Assembly (NCBI GenBank): GCA_047624165.1
Contig: JBLHPD010000122.1
Location: 1 to 14,859, forward strand
Direction: 5' to 3'
DNA from: Clostridium_AD sp047624165
Lineage (GTDB): Bacteria; Bacillota; Clostridia; Clostridiales; Clostridiaceae
Length of the DNA stretch: 14,859 nt
In this document: positions 6,833 to 13,696 of the stretch, piece by piece
Position numbering within the stretch: the first letter of the stretch is position 1
How the letters are laid out: each line of letters starts with the position of its first letter
Notes under the pieces: model-generated
Databases searched by the model: none
The model's input: the letters and a program-made list of their open reading frames with translations, nothing else
Told to the model about the DNA's origin: nothing
Position numbers and translations under genes: made by a program

Positions 6833-6856
6833 AATTTATCAGGAAGGATGTTACAA

Positions 6857-7120
6857 ATGGAAAAAAGAATTGCTCTAATTGGAATCATCGTTGAAAATAA
6901 AGATGCTGTTGAAAAGATCAACGCTATTCTCCACGAATATGGGGAATATATGGTAGGTAGAATGGGAATCCCATATCCGAAGCGCAATATTTCGGTTATA
7001 AGCATCATTGTAGATGCGCCAAATGATGCTATAAGTGCACTATCAGGAAAGCTTGGAATGTTGCCACATGTAAATACTAAAACGGTCTATTCTAAAGTGC
7101 CTACTATAACAGAAGAATAA
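6857..7120 (+). CDS. TM1266-family iron-only hydrogenase system regulator
   Basis: This 87-residue protein (MEKRIALIGIIVENKD...) reads as the small TM1266 family associated with [FeFe]-hydrogenase genes. It has an ACT/ferredoxin-like fold resembling the C-terminal domain of NikR, and conserved features HEYGEYMVGRMGIPYPKRNISVISIIVDAP and ALSGKLGMLPHVNTKTVYSK. The frame is open further upstream to 6773, but the ATG at 6857 is chosen because AGGAAGG lies 9 nt before it, the family starts with MEKRI-like sequence, and the extra upstream codons would cover the terminator. It has no obvious DNA-binding domain of its own. It sits 81 bp upstream of hydG in the same direction, consistent with a role in hydrogenase expression or maturation. 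What it senses is not known to me. Confidence 0.85.
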   Translation: MEKRIALIGIIVENKDAVEKINAILHEYGEYMVGRMGIPYPKRNISVISIIVDAPNDAISALSGKLGMLPHVNTKTVYSKVPTITEE

Positions 7121-7127
7121 TAAAAAT

Positions 7128-7165
7128 ATGCTAAAACGTTTATTATCAATAGTTTAAGCATTTTT
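7128..7165 (+). terminator. Weak hairpin between TM1266 and hydG
   Basis: ATGCTAAAAC (7128-7137) pairs with GTTTAAGCAT (7152-7161), one mismatch, followed by TTTTT. The AT-rich stem suggests partial termination or an mRNA processing/stability element that sets the TM1266:hydG ratio, rather than a full stop. Confidence 0.4.
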
Positions 7166-7201
7166 AATAACAAATAAAACATTTGAAAAGGAGTTTATGA
7201 T

Positions 7202-8620
7202 ATGTATAATTGTAAGTCGAAAAATGCAACGGAGTTTATTGATGATGGTGAAATTCTATCTACTATTGCCTATGCAGAGGAAAACAAAAGAAATCGTGAA
7301 TTGATTGATAGCCTGATAGAACGTGCAAAAGATTGTAAGGGTTTAACTCATAGGGAAGCAGCAGTACTTCTGGAATGTGACTTGGAAGATGAAAAAGAAA
7401 AAATGTTCAAACTAGCAAAAGAAATTAAGCAGAAACTTTATGGAAATCGTATTGTTATTTTTGCTCCTCTATATCTTTCGAACTACTGTATAAATGGGTG
7501 CGTGTATTGCCCTTATCACTTAAAAAATAAAACTATACATCGCAAAAAACTTACGCAGGAAGAAATAGTGCAAGAGGTTATAGCACTTCAGGATATGGGA
7601 CACAAGCGATTGGCTTTAGAGTCAGGAGAAGACCCTGCGAACAATCCAATTGAATATATTCTGGAAAGTATCAAGACTATTTATAGTATTAAGCATAAAA
7701 ACGGAGATATCCGCCGCGTTAATGTAAATATTGCAGCAACAACCGTGGAAGAATACAAGATGCTCAAGGAAGCAGGAATCGGTACTTATATACTTTTCCA
7801 GGAGACTTATAACAAAAATAGTTATGAGGAGTTGCACCCTACAGGTCCCAAACACAACTATGCATATCATACAGAGGCTATGGATCGTGCCATGGAAGGT
7901 GGTATTGATGATGTTGGAATCGGAGTTTTATTCGGATTAAATATGTACCGTTATGACTTTGCAGGACTACTAATGCATGCAGAGCATTTAGAAGCAAGCA
8001 TGGGTGTGGGTCCACATACAATTAGTGTTCCACGTATTTGTCCTGCTGATGATATTGATCCAAATACGTTTTCAAATGCTATCTCAGATGAGATGTTCGA
8101 AAAAATTGTGGCTATTATTCGTATCGCTGTTCCGTACACGGGTATGATTGTTTCAACACGTGAATCGCAAAAAACTCGTGAGAAAGTACTAGAACTTGGA
8201 ATATCACAGGTTAGCGGAGGCTCATGCACCAGTGTTGGTGGATATGCGAATAAAGAAACGGAAGAAGATAATTCAAAGCAATTTGAAGTAACAGATACAC
8301 GTAAATTAGATGAAATTGTAAATTGGCTTTTAGAAATGGGCTTTATTCCAAGCTTCTGCACAGCTTGCTATAGAGAAGGGCGTACAGGTGATCGTTTTAT
8401 GAAACTTGTAAAATCAGGTCAGATTACTAACTGTTGTCAGCCAAATGCGCTGATGACACTTAAAGAATATTTGGAGGATTATGCTTCTCCTGATACTAAG
8501 AAAAAGGGAGAAATCGTAATTCAAAATGAAATTCCTAACATAAAAGATGAAAAGGTTCGAGCAATTGCAATAGAGTATTTAAGCGAGCTTAAGGAAGGAA
8601 AACGAGATTTCCGTTTTTAA
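7202..8620 (+). CDS. hydG: [FeFe]-hydrogenase H-cluster maturase HydG (radical SAM tyrosine lyase)
   Basis: HydG cleaves tyrosine with radical SAM chemistry to give p-cresol plus the CO and cyanide ligands, delivered as an Fe(CO)2CN synthon for the hydrogenase 2Fe subcluster. The 472-residue protein is full length. The radical SAM cluster motif CX3CX2C is at Cys96, Cys100 and Cys103 (YCINGCVYCPYH), and the second-cluster motif CX2CX22C is at Cys386, Cys389 and Cys412 (FCTACYREGRTGD ... TNCCQPNAL). Other family landmarks are LESGEDP, QETYN and GVGPHTISVPR. The ATG has GAAAAGGAG upstream. HydE, HydF and a hydrogenase are not in the window; in clostridia maturation genes are often scattered. Expression probably depends on the leader at 6698-6832. 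A strong terminator follows. No lesion is seen, so it should be functional. Confidence 0.95.
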   Translation: MYNCKSKNATEFIDDGEILSTIAYAEENKRNRELIDSLIERAKDCKGLTHREAAVLLECDLEDEKEKMFKLAKEIKQKLYGNRIVIFAPLYLSNYCINGCVYCPYHLKNKTIHRKKLTQEEIVQEVIALQDMGHKRLALESGEDPANNPIEYILESIKTIYSIKHKNGDIRRVNVNIAATTVEEYKMLKEAGIGTYILFQETYNKNSYEELHPTGPKHNYAYHTEAMDRAMEGGIDDVGIGVLFGLNMYRYDFAGLLMHAEHLEASMGVGPHTISVPRICPADDIDPNTFSNAISDEMFEKIVAIIRIAVPYTGMIVSTRESQKTREKVLELGISQVSGGSCTSVGGYANKETEEDNSKQFEVTDTRKLDEIVNWLLEMGFIPSFCTACYREGRTGDRFMKLVKSGQITNCCQPNALMTLKEYLEDYASPDTKKKGEIVIQNEIPNIKDEKVRAIAIEYLSELKEGKRDFRF

Positions 8621-8644
8621 CATTATGAATTATATTTAAAAAAC

Positions 8645-8690
8645 AAAAGGTATTCCAACATTTAATTTAAATGTTGGAATACCTTTTTAT
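8645..8690 (+). terminator. Long perfect hairpin terminator after hydG
   Basis: The arms 8645-8665 and 8667-8687 are exact inverted complements (21 bp about one central T), flanked by an A-run on the left and T5 on the right. It should terminate hydG transcription, and probably transcription from the other side as well. Confidence 0.9.
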
Positions 8691-8699
8691 CTTTCTATG

Positions 8700-8802
8700 T
8701 GGTAAATTTGTCAACTCAGACTCCGAACAATTACTGCGTTGGTCAAAAAATACTAGGTAATATGCCTTTCGGACAGGGGTTATACACCCCTCGCCTCCAC
8801 CA
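8700..8802 (+). ncRNA. ssrA: tmRNA (ssrA) 3'-end fragment
   Basis: TTTCGGAC (8767-8774) is followed by a T-arm, AGGGG / TTATACA / CCCCT (8775-8791), and CGCCTCCACCA (8792-8802). This is the layout of the tmRNA 3' end: TTTCGGAC, T-arm, acceptor strand, CCA. The CTCC would make the usual G-U-containing acceptor stem with a GGGGGC-type 5' end. About 70 nt before it (from about 8700) can be aligned by eye to the last pseudoknot region, but that limit is uncertain. The 5' domain and tag-peptide region are absent: the hydG terminator lies directly upstream. The T-loop TTATACA departs from the canonical TTCRANY, suggesting decay. It is non-functional alone and best explained as an attachment-site duplication left by an element that targets ssrA. 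Confidence 0.6.
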
Positions 8803-9928
8803 AGAAGAATCTAGATCCATAAGTGAAAACGTTACATGGGGCCAGCGCAAGAGGTTTGCTGATGGTAAGGTAAGCATGCCATATGGACAGTTTCTTGGAT
8901 ATGAAAAAGGTGAAGATGGCATACCTAAAATTGTAGAAAAGGAAGCAGTAGTTGTGAGTTTGATTTATAAACTGTTCCTTGAGGGCAAGACACCATCAGG
9001 AATTGCAAAGCATTTGACTACAAATAAAATTCTAACTCCAGGAGGTAAAGAAGTTTGGCAGCAAAGTACAGTAATTAGTATTCTTAAAAACGAAAAGTAT
9101 AAAGGTGATGCCATGCTACAAAAAAGCTTTACGGTGGATTTTCTTACCAAGAAAAAGAAGATTAATGAGGGAGAAATTCCACAGTATTATGTTGAAAATA
9201 GTCACCCTGCAATTATTACTCCTGAGGTGTTTGAATTAGTTCAAGAAGAGTTTAGGAGAAGAAAATTAGCAGGGAAACATACCAGTGCAATAAACTGCTT
9301 CGCCAGTAAAATTGTATGTGGAGATTGTGGGGGGTTCTATGGAAGAAAGGTTTGGCATTCCACCAGTAAGTATGCTACTACGATTTGGCAATGTAATAAC
9401 AAGTTTCATAAGCGTAAATCCTGTAGCACGCCACATTTAAAAGAAGAAATAATTAAAAAAGCTTTTGTTAATGCTTTTAATACCCTCATTGAAAGCAAGG
9501 AAGAGTTAATAGCAGGATATGAGGAGGTTATTGAGAAGATAACTAATTTTAGCAAACAAGAAAAGGAAGGTAATAAAATTGATGAAGAGTGTATTTTACT
9601 TGAGAAGTCATTAGAAAAATTAATTGCTGAGAACACACGGACATCAATGGATCAAGATGAATATAACACAAAATATAGTGGTTTAGCTACAAGGTATAAT
9701 AGTTTGCAAAATAGACGACAGGAAATTAGTACTAATATAGCAAAGCTTAAGGGAAGAAAAAATCAAATGAATGCTTTTACTAGAGACTTAGTAAATCAGG
9801 AGAATCTATTAATTAGTTTTGATGAGAGTCTGTGGTGTTCAACATTGAATGCAGTAATTATAAAGTCAAATGTAAATGTAATTTTTCAGTTTAAAGATGG
9901 AACTGAACTACCTTGGGATTTAGAATAG
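8801..9928 (+). pseudogene. Large serine recombinase 1, catalytic domain deleted
   Basis: Recognisable recombinase sequence begins abruptly at QEESRSISENVTWGQRKRFADG, the end of the resolvase domain. It continues with the recombinase domain (YGQFLGYEKGEDG ... SGIAKHLTTNKILTPGG ... ILKNEKYKGDAMLQKSF), the zinc ribbon (CGDCGG ... WQCNN ... CST) and a coiled coil (about 9510-9760) to a normal-looking end. The catalytic N-terminus with the active-site Ser ('YxRVS') and the 'SRFxRN' arginines, about 150 residues, is missing. The frame is open up to an ATG at 8699, but those residues come from the ssrA fragment and no SD is visible. The join falls exactly at the tmRNA CCA. It is inactive as a recombinase on its own but may encode a DNA-binding remnant. 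It lies 9 nt upstream of recombinase 2, as in an operon. Confidence 0.85.
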
Positions 9929-9937
9929 AGGTGTAGT

Positions 9938-11140
9938 ATGAGAACAATAAAGGAGATAAACCAAAAGAGAAATCCGTTTTATAAGCCTAAAAAATTGAGG
10001 ATATGTGCCTATGTTAGAGTATCTACTGAAAGTATAGGTCAGTTAGGATCACTTCAAAATCAAACAGAATATTATCAAAACAAATTCACAACAAACTCTG
10101 AGTTTGAATTTTGCGGCATCTTTTCAGATGCGGGTATATCTGGCGCAAAGACTGACCGACCGGGGCTGGTGGCTATGATGGAAAAAGCTAAAGCAGGTGA
10201 AGTTGATTTAATTATAACTAAATCAATATCTAGGTTTGCAAGGAATACATTAATACTTTTAGAAAGTGTTAGGGAATTAAAAGCAATTGGTGTTGGCGTT
10301 ATTTTTGAAGAACAAGGAATTAATACACTACATGCTGAAGGGGAATTGCTACTTACAGTACTAGCTGCAATTGCTGAAGAAGAGCGAAAATCTGTAAGAG
10401 AAAATGTTAAATGGGCAATAGAAAAAAAGTTCAAGCGCGGAGAGGTAATTGTAGATGTTAATCGTTTGATTGGCTATGACAAAGATGAAAATGGTAGGTT
10501 TGTAATAAACAAAGAGCAAGCAGAAGTAGTAAGAAAGATATATAAGTTGTTCTTAGCAGGAGAAACCGGATATAAAATTGCAAAAGATTTTAATGAGAAA
10601 AGTATACCAACCTATACAAATAAGCTATGGCAATCAGGTAGGATATTAGGAATTATATCTAATGAGAAATATAAAGGAGATTGCCTTATGCAGAAGACCT
10701 ATGTAACTGATAATGGCAAGGGAATTATTAATAGAGGACAAAAGGCAAAGTATTATGTAGAAAATGCTCATCCTCCTATAGTAAGTAGGAGTGATTGGGA
10801 GAAGGCTCAGCTTACTCGAGAAAGTAGAAAAACAAAAATATATCCTTTTACAAAAATGTTCCGCTGCAAATACTGTGATGCAACCCTTATAAGAGTGGTT
10901 CATCAAGGTAGATGGGTAAGCTGGATATGTGCAACATATATGCAAAAGGGAAAAGGTGTTTGTGTTGGTATGAGAATATCAGAAGGAAAATTGCAAGAAG
11001 TTACTAATGGTATTGTCATAAATGAACCTATGGTTGTAGAGGAGGTTACAAATGGCAAATATTCAAAGAAGAGGTCCGAAAAGAGTTTCCGTATTATACC
11101 CGTTACCGAATACTATAGATCCAGGAACAACGGAGAATAA
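9938..11140 (+). CDS. Large serine recombinase 2, apparently complete
   Basis: The 400-residue protein has the resolvase catalytic domain: ICAYVRVSTES with nucleophile Ser29, and TKSISRFARNT with Arg99 and Arg102. Then come the E-helix (EEERKSVRENVKWAI), the recombinase domain (IGYDKDENGRFVINKEQAEVV ... SNEKYKGDCLMQKTY ... YYVENAHPPIV) and a CX2C zinc ribbon (FRCKYCDATL ... WICATYMQKGKGVC). The long coiled coil seen in recombinase 1 is absent, so it is a short form. The SD AGAGGTG overlaps the end of recombinase 1, and the 3' end overlaps recombinase 3 by 89 bp, so the three are translationally linked. It is the only member with all visible catalytic residues and no internal stop. Tandem serine recombinases are seen in clostridial integrative elements, where they may act together; whether this one works alone is unknown. 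Confidence 0.85.
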   Translation: MRTIKEINQKRNPFYKPKKLRICAYVRVSTESIGQLGSLQNQTEYYQNKFTTNSEFEFCGIFSDAGISGAKTDRPGLVAMMEKAKAGEVDLIITKSISRFARNTLILLESVRELKAIGVGVIFEEQGINTLHAEGELLLTVLAAIAEEERKSVRENVKWAIEKKFKRGEVIVDVNRLIGYDKDENGRFVINKEQAEVVRKIYKLFLAGETGYKIAKDFNEKSIPTYTNKLWQSGRILGIISNEKYKGDCLMQKTYVTDNGKGIINRGQKAKYYVENAHPPIVSRSDWEKAQLTRESRKTKIYPFTKMFRCKYCDATLIRVVHQGRWVSWICATYMQKGKGVCVGMRISEGKLQEVTNGIVINEPMVVEEVTNGKYSKKRSEKSFRIIPVTEYYRSRNNGE

Positions 11141-12299
11141 TTCAAAAAAATTAAGGGTAGCTGCATATTGTAGAGTATCTTCTAGCAGTGATGAACAAAT
11201 AACAAGCTACAATGCACAAGTTCAATATTTTAAGAAATATATTATAGAGAACCCTGATTATGATTTTGCTGGTATCTATACGGATAAAGGAATGTCAGGA
11301 ACTAATCTTCAAAAGAGAGAAGGTTTCAATAGGCTTATGCAGGATGCTAGAGAAAATAAAGTTGATATGATTATTACAAAAAGCCTGTCTCGCTTCGGTC
11401 GAAATACTCTGGATTGCTTAAATAGTATAAGAGAACTACGAGCATTAGGAGTGGATTTGTTCTTTGAGAAAGAAAATATCCATACAAAAACAAGTGCAGG
11501 AGAAGTTCTTCTAACTTTAATTTCAGCTGTTGCACAAAATGAAAGCTTAAATCAATCAGAGAATGTAAAATGGGGAATACGCCGCAAATATGAAAAAGGT
11601 TGCATACCAAGCGGGAAGTTCTTTGGATATGAAAAGGATGAAACAGGTAATCTCATAATCAATGAAGCTCAGGCAATTACTGTTAGAAGAATATATCAAG
11701 AGTTTCTTGATGGGTATGGGTATTATAAAATAGCAGAGCATCTTACGGATGATGGAGTTGCTACTGAATGTGGAAATTTGGTATGGAATTGCAGCACACT
11801 AAAACAGATCCTAACTAATGAAAAATATAAAGGAGATACACTTTTTCAGAAAACATATAATGCAGATTATCTTACAAAGCGGAGAGCAAAAAACAATTGA
11901 GATCTACCAAAATTTTATTATGAAGACACGCATCCTGCGATTATAGATAAAAACACCTGGGAATGTTGGTGTTGCAAGAGATTCAGAGCAGGTAGATATT
12001 CACCAGTTGAGCCAGAGGTATGTTGTAATGGAATAAAAATAAAGTATACTGTTCCAGCGGAAATGTTTATAAAGGCATGGAATCAGCTTGTCGAAAATGA
12101 GGAGTGGCAGCATAGTACAAGTGATAAAGGTGTGCTTGAAAAGTACAGATTAGCTGAATTAATTAGGCTCAAGAATAGTGTGGGGATAATTGATAAGATG
12201 CCATATGAGCTGATGCTGAAAACGTTGGATTATATTAGGAGAGGGAATGATGGCAGGGTAGCGGTAATATTTCTAGCTGGAGTAACAGTAAATATATAA
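11052..12299 (+). pseudogene. Large serine recombinase 3, in-frame stop and degenerate C-terminus
   Basis: The start at 11052 has AGAGGAGG upstream, inside recombinase 2. Residues 1-282 contain the catalytic domain (AAYCRVSSSSDEQ with Ser43; TKSLSRFGRNT with Arg114 and Arg117) and most of the recombinase domain (FFGYEKDETGN, TNEKYKGDTLFQKTYNADYL). A TGA at 11898-11900 then interrupts the frame. Reading continues in the same frame with DLPKFYYEDTHPAIIDKNTWEC, the expected next family segment, and runs to TAA at 12297-12299. A single base change would therefore explain the stop. Downstream, the zinc-ribbon region looks shortened (WCCKRFRAG ... EVCCNGIKIKY) before FIKAWNQLVENEEW, so a deletion there is also likely. 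A separate small gene at 12063 is not needed: it is the in-frame continuation. The truncated product lacks the DNA-binding C-terminus. Confidence 0.85.
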
Positions 12300-12320
12300 T
12301 TGAATGACTGATATATGAAT

Positions 12321-12365
12321 ACCCGTAGGATTAGCAGAGATTGCTTATCTTACGGGTGTTTTTTT
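12321..12365 (+). terminator. Intrinsic terminator after the recombinase cluster
   Basis: ACCCGTAGGAT (12321-12331) pairs with ATCTTACGGGT (12347-12357), with an inner AGCA/TGCT extension, followed by G and seven T's. Confidence 0.9.
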
Positions 12366-12480
12366 ATGCGTAAGTGACACAGTTGGTGTGTTTAAATCTG
12401 AGCTAATTAAAAAAAAGTCCTGGATGAAATAAATGATAAACGTCTATATGATTTAATTTTTATAATATTCAATTTATTGT

Positions 12481-12509
12481 TTGACATATAAATAATGACA
12501 TGATACTAT
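12481..12509 (+). promoter_or_regulatory. Sigma-A-type promoter of the FCD regulator
   Basis: A perfect TTGACA (12481-12486), a 17-bp spacer and TACTAT (12504-12509). It lies just before the palindromic operator and about 270 bp before the TTG start codon. Confidence 0.6.
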
Positions 12510-12519
12510 AATTATAGAG

Positions 12520-12576
12520 ATTAATCAAAAATGATTAGTGTAAAAATCATTTTTGATTAATGAACTAATCAAAAAT
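12520..12576. promoter_or_regulatory. Palindromic operator cluster, three TAATCAAAAAT half-sites
   Basis: ATTAATCAAAAATGAT (12520-12535) and its exact inverted complement (12546-12561) make a 16-bp-arm palindrome with a 10-bp centre. A third TAATCAAAAAT follows at 12566-12576. The cluster begins 10 bp after the -10 box, over the expected transcription start. Without a T-run at its end it looks like an operator, most simply for autoregulation by the FCD protein downstream. Confidence 0.6.
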
Positions 12577-12632
12577 AAATTTTAACATTATTTAATGATA
12601 ATAATGACTAAATAATTTTTTAATACTGGATT

Positions 12633-12702
12633 TTATATAGATGGAATCACTTCTGTCATATTTAATTAACCGTCCATTTTTGGCTTTTATTTATCTATAT
12701 AA
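12633..12702. repeat. Widely spaced inverted repeat in the leader
   Basis: TTATATAGAT (12633-12642) and ATCTATATAA (12693-12702) are exact inverted complements 50 nt apart. This could be a long-range RNA stem in the leader or a pair of binding sites, but AT-rich DNA gives such matches by chance. Confidence 0.3.
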
Positions 12703-12774
12703 CATAAAATTTTGATGGTACTTATTATTTAACTTGTAATTTGTTTTAATTAATGAACAAAGGAGAAATCAATT

Positions 12775-13467
12775 TTGGCTAATGAATTTGATACAATGAA
12801 ACTCTTCCATACAATTAAAGAGTCTACTATACCTGTAGGTGCAACATTTTTAAGTCAAAAGCTTAATATACCACCTGCAACAATAGGTAGAATGTTGGTA
12901 AAGCTTGAAAAAGATGGATTACTAGAAAAGGTTAGCAACAAAGGAAGACAATTAACGAATAAAGGCATTGAGTACTTAAGTGGAGAAAAAATAAAAAATG
13001 CTAAGCTTAAAACAGCAAATACACTTATTCATATGGTTGAAAACTCATCTAAACAGAGATTAATTGAAATATTAGAAATAAGAAAACTATTAGAATGTAA
13101 AACCATAGAATTAGCATGTCAAAATGCAAATGATGAAGAAATTGCAAAATTGGATAATATTTTGGCTGACCATTCTTATGTTGTAAGACATGGAGATCTT
13201 GGAAGTGATCAAGATTTAAATCTACATTTAACCATCGCTGAAATTTCTAAAAATAAAACAATACATCAGATATTAAAACTTATCCTTACAGAAGAAGATG
13301 TATACACAAAATTTTCTTATTTAGCAGATCACATAAAAAACATACAACTTAAGCAACACAGTGACTTAGTTGAGGCAATTAGATGTCATGATCCAGAAGC
13401 AGGGAAAATAGCTCTAGAGAAACATTTAGATCAGGTCATTTTTGATGTTAATAGATACTACAAATAA
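12775..13467 (+). CDS. FCD-domain (FadR/GntR-like) transcriptional regulator, TTG start
   Basis: This 230-residue DNA-binding protein starts at TTG (12775), supported by AAAGGAG 9 nt upstream. Residues 8-68 form a winged helix (TIPVGATFLSQKLNIPPATIGRMLVKLEKDGLLEKV...KGRQLTNKG) that is not the classical GntR N-terminal type. Residues 95-228 are an all-helical FCD ligand-binding domain: IEILEIRKLLECKTIELAC, then DLNLHLTIAEISKN, then QHSDLVEAIRCHDPEAGKIALEKHLDQV. The likely metal or ligand residues Asp147, His151, His195 and His217 are all present. FCD proteins usually respond to small organic acids and control neighbouring catabolic genes. Here the next gene appears to be displaced by an IS110 element, so its target may be the gene start at 13590 and itself. 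It is probably autoregulated through 12520-12576. Confidence 0.8.
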   Translation: MANEFDTMKLFHTIKESTIPVGATFLSQKLNIPPATIGRMLVKLEKDGLLEKVSNKGRQLTNKGIEYLSGEKIKNAKLKTANTLIHMVENSSKQRLIEILEIRKLLECKTIELACQNANDEEIAKLDNILADHSYVVRHGDLGSDQDLNLHLTIAEISKNKTIHQILKLILTEEDVYTKFSYLADHIKNIQLKQHSDLVEAIRCHDPEAGKIALEKHLDQVIFDVNRYYK

Positions 13468-13520
13468 TTATTCGCATATGCAAATAAAATGGTGTTTGAA
13501 TCCTGAAAACCTTTACACGA

Positions 13521-13549
13521 TTGTTTTGCAGTTATGCATTAAATACAAT
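13521..13549 (+). promoter_or_regulatory. Candidate promoter upstream of the IS110 region
   Basis: TTGTTT (13521-13526), a 17-bp spacer and TACAAT (13544-13549). It would drive the gene start at 13590 and/or the IS110 leader. Which side of the IS boundary it lies on is unknown. Confidence 0.4.
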
Positions 13550-13571
13550 GATAGAATTTCAAAATAATAAT

Positions 13572-13598
13572 AAAAGGAGCATTCCTGTTATGAATTAA
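13572..13598 (+). other. SD and start codon of a probably interrupted gene
   Basis: AAAAGGAG (13572-13579), a 10-nt gap, then ATG AAT TAA (13590-13598). A good translation start with only two codons is unusual. One reading is that an IS110 element inserted right after the start of a gene that followed the FCD regulator. The other is that this is part of the IS left end, perhaps a tiny coupling ORF. The right IS boundary outside the window would decide. Confidence 0.35.
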
Positions 13599-13621
13599 AA
13601 TGAGCTTTGAAAAAAAGAGCA

Positions 13622-13688
13622 CCTACTGATAAAATACAGGGTATAACAGTTGCAACTTTTATCCCTAATTTATAATTATCAGTGGAGG
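13622..13688 (+). ncRNA. IS110 left-end structured RNA, candidate bridge RNA part
   Basis: ACTGATAA (13625-13632) pairs with TTATCAGT (13676-13683), extended by CCT (13622-13624) with AGG (13686-13688). After an asymmetric internal loop, AGGG/CCCT and ATAA/TTAT close a 12-nt apical loop containing GTTGCAAC. IS110-group elements such as IS621 encode a bridge RNA in the non-coding left end before the recombinase, so this position is right. The same fold buries the transposase SD (GGAGG). Only one stem-loop is clear, so the bridge-RNA reading is tentative. Confidence 0.4.
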
Positions 13689-13696
13689 TACTCAAT

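Larger units (their letters stand above)
8700..12299 (+). mobile_element. Remnant of a triple-serine-recombinase integrative element beside ssrA sequence
   Basis: Three overlapping or abutting large serine recombinase genes in one direction form an integration module. An ssrA 3' fragment sits at one edge and a terminator closes the other. No cargo, relaxase or replication genes are present. Two of three recombinases are broken. I found no second copy of the ssrA end in the window, so the right boundary is not defined; 12299 is only the end of the last gene. Confidence 0.6.
12366..12774 (+). other. Long AT-rich intergenic region upstream of the FCD regulator
   Basis: No gene is visible in these 409 bases. 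The first 115 show nothing I can name. The rest holds a promoter (12481-12509), an operator-like repeat cluster (12520-12576), a widely spaced inverted repeat (12633-12702) and the SD AAAGGAG (12759-12765) for the next gene. A transcript from the promoter would have a leader of about 260 nt. Confidence 0.6.

Noticed and set aside
8645..8687. The long perfect palindrome after hydG as an IS terminal inverted repeat or an att site.
   Set aside because: The 1-nt centre, flanking A-run and T-run and position after a gene are those of an intrinsic, possibly bidirectional, terminator.
8767..8802. The 3' end of a tRNA (Leu, Ser or Tyr type) instead of tmRNA.
   Set aside because: No anticodon or D-arm lies upstream at tRNA distance, and TTTCGGAC before the T-arm is the tmRNA pattern; a tRNA reading is not fully excluded without a covariance search.
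12063..12299. A separate 78-residue gene.
   Set aside because: It is the in-frame continuation of recombinase 3 beyond the TGA and has no SD.
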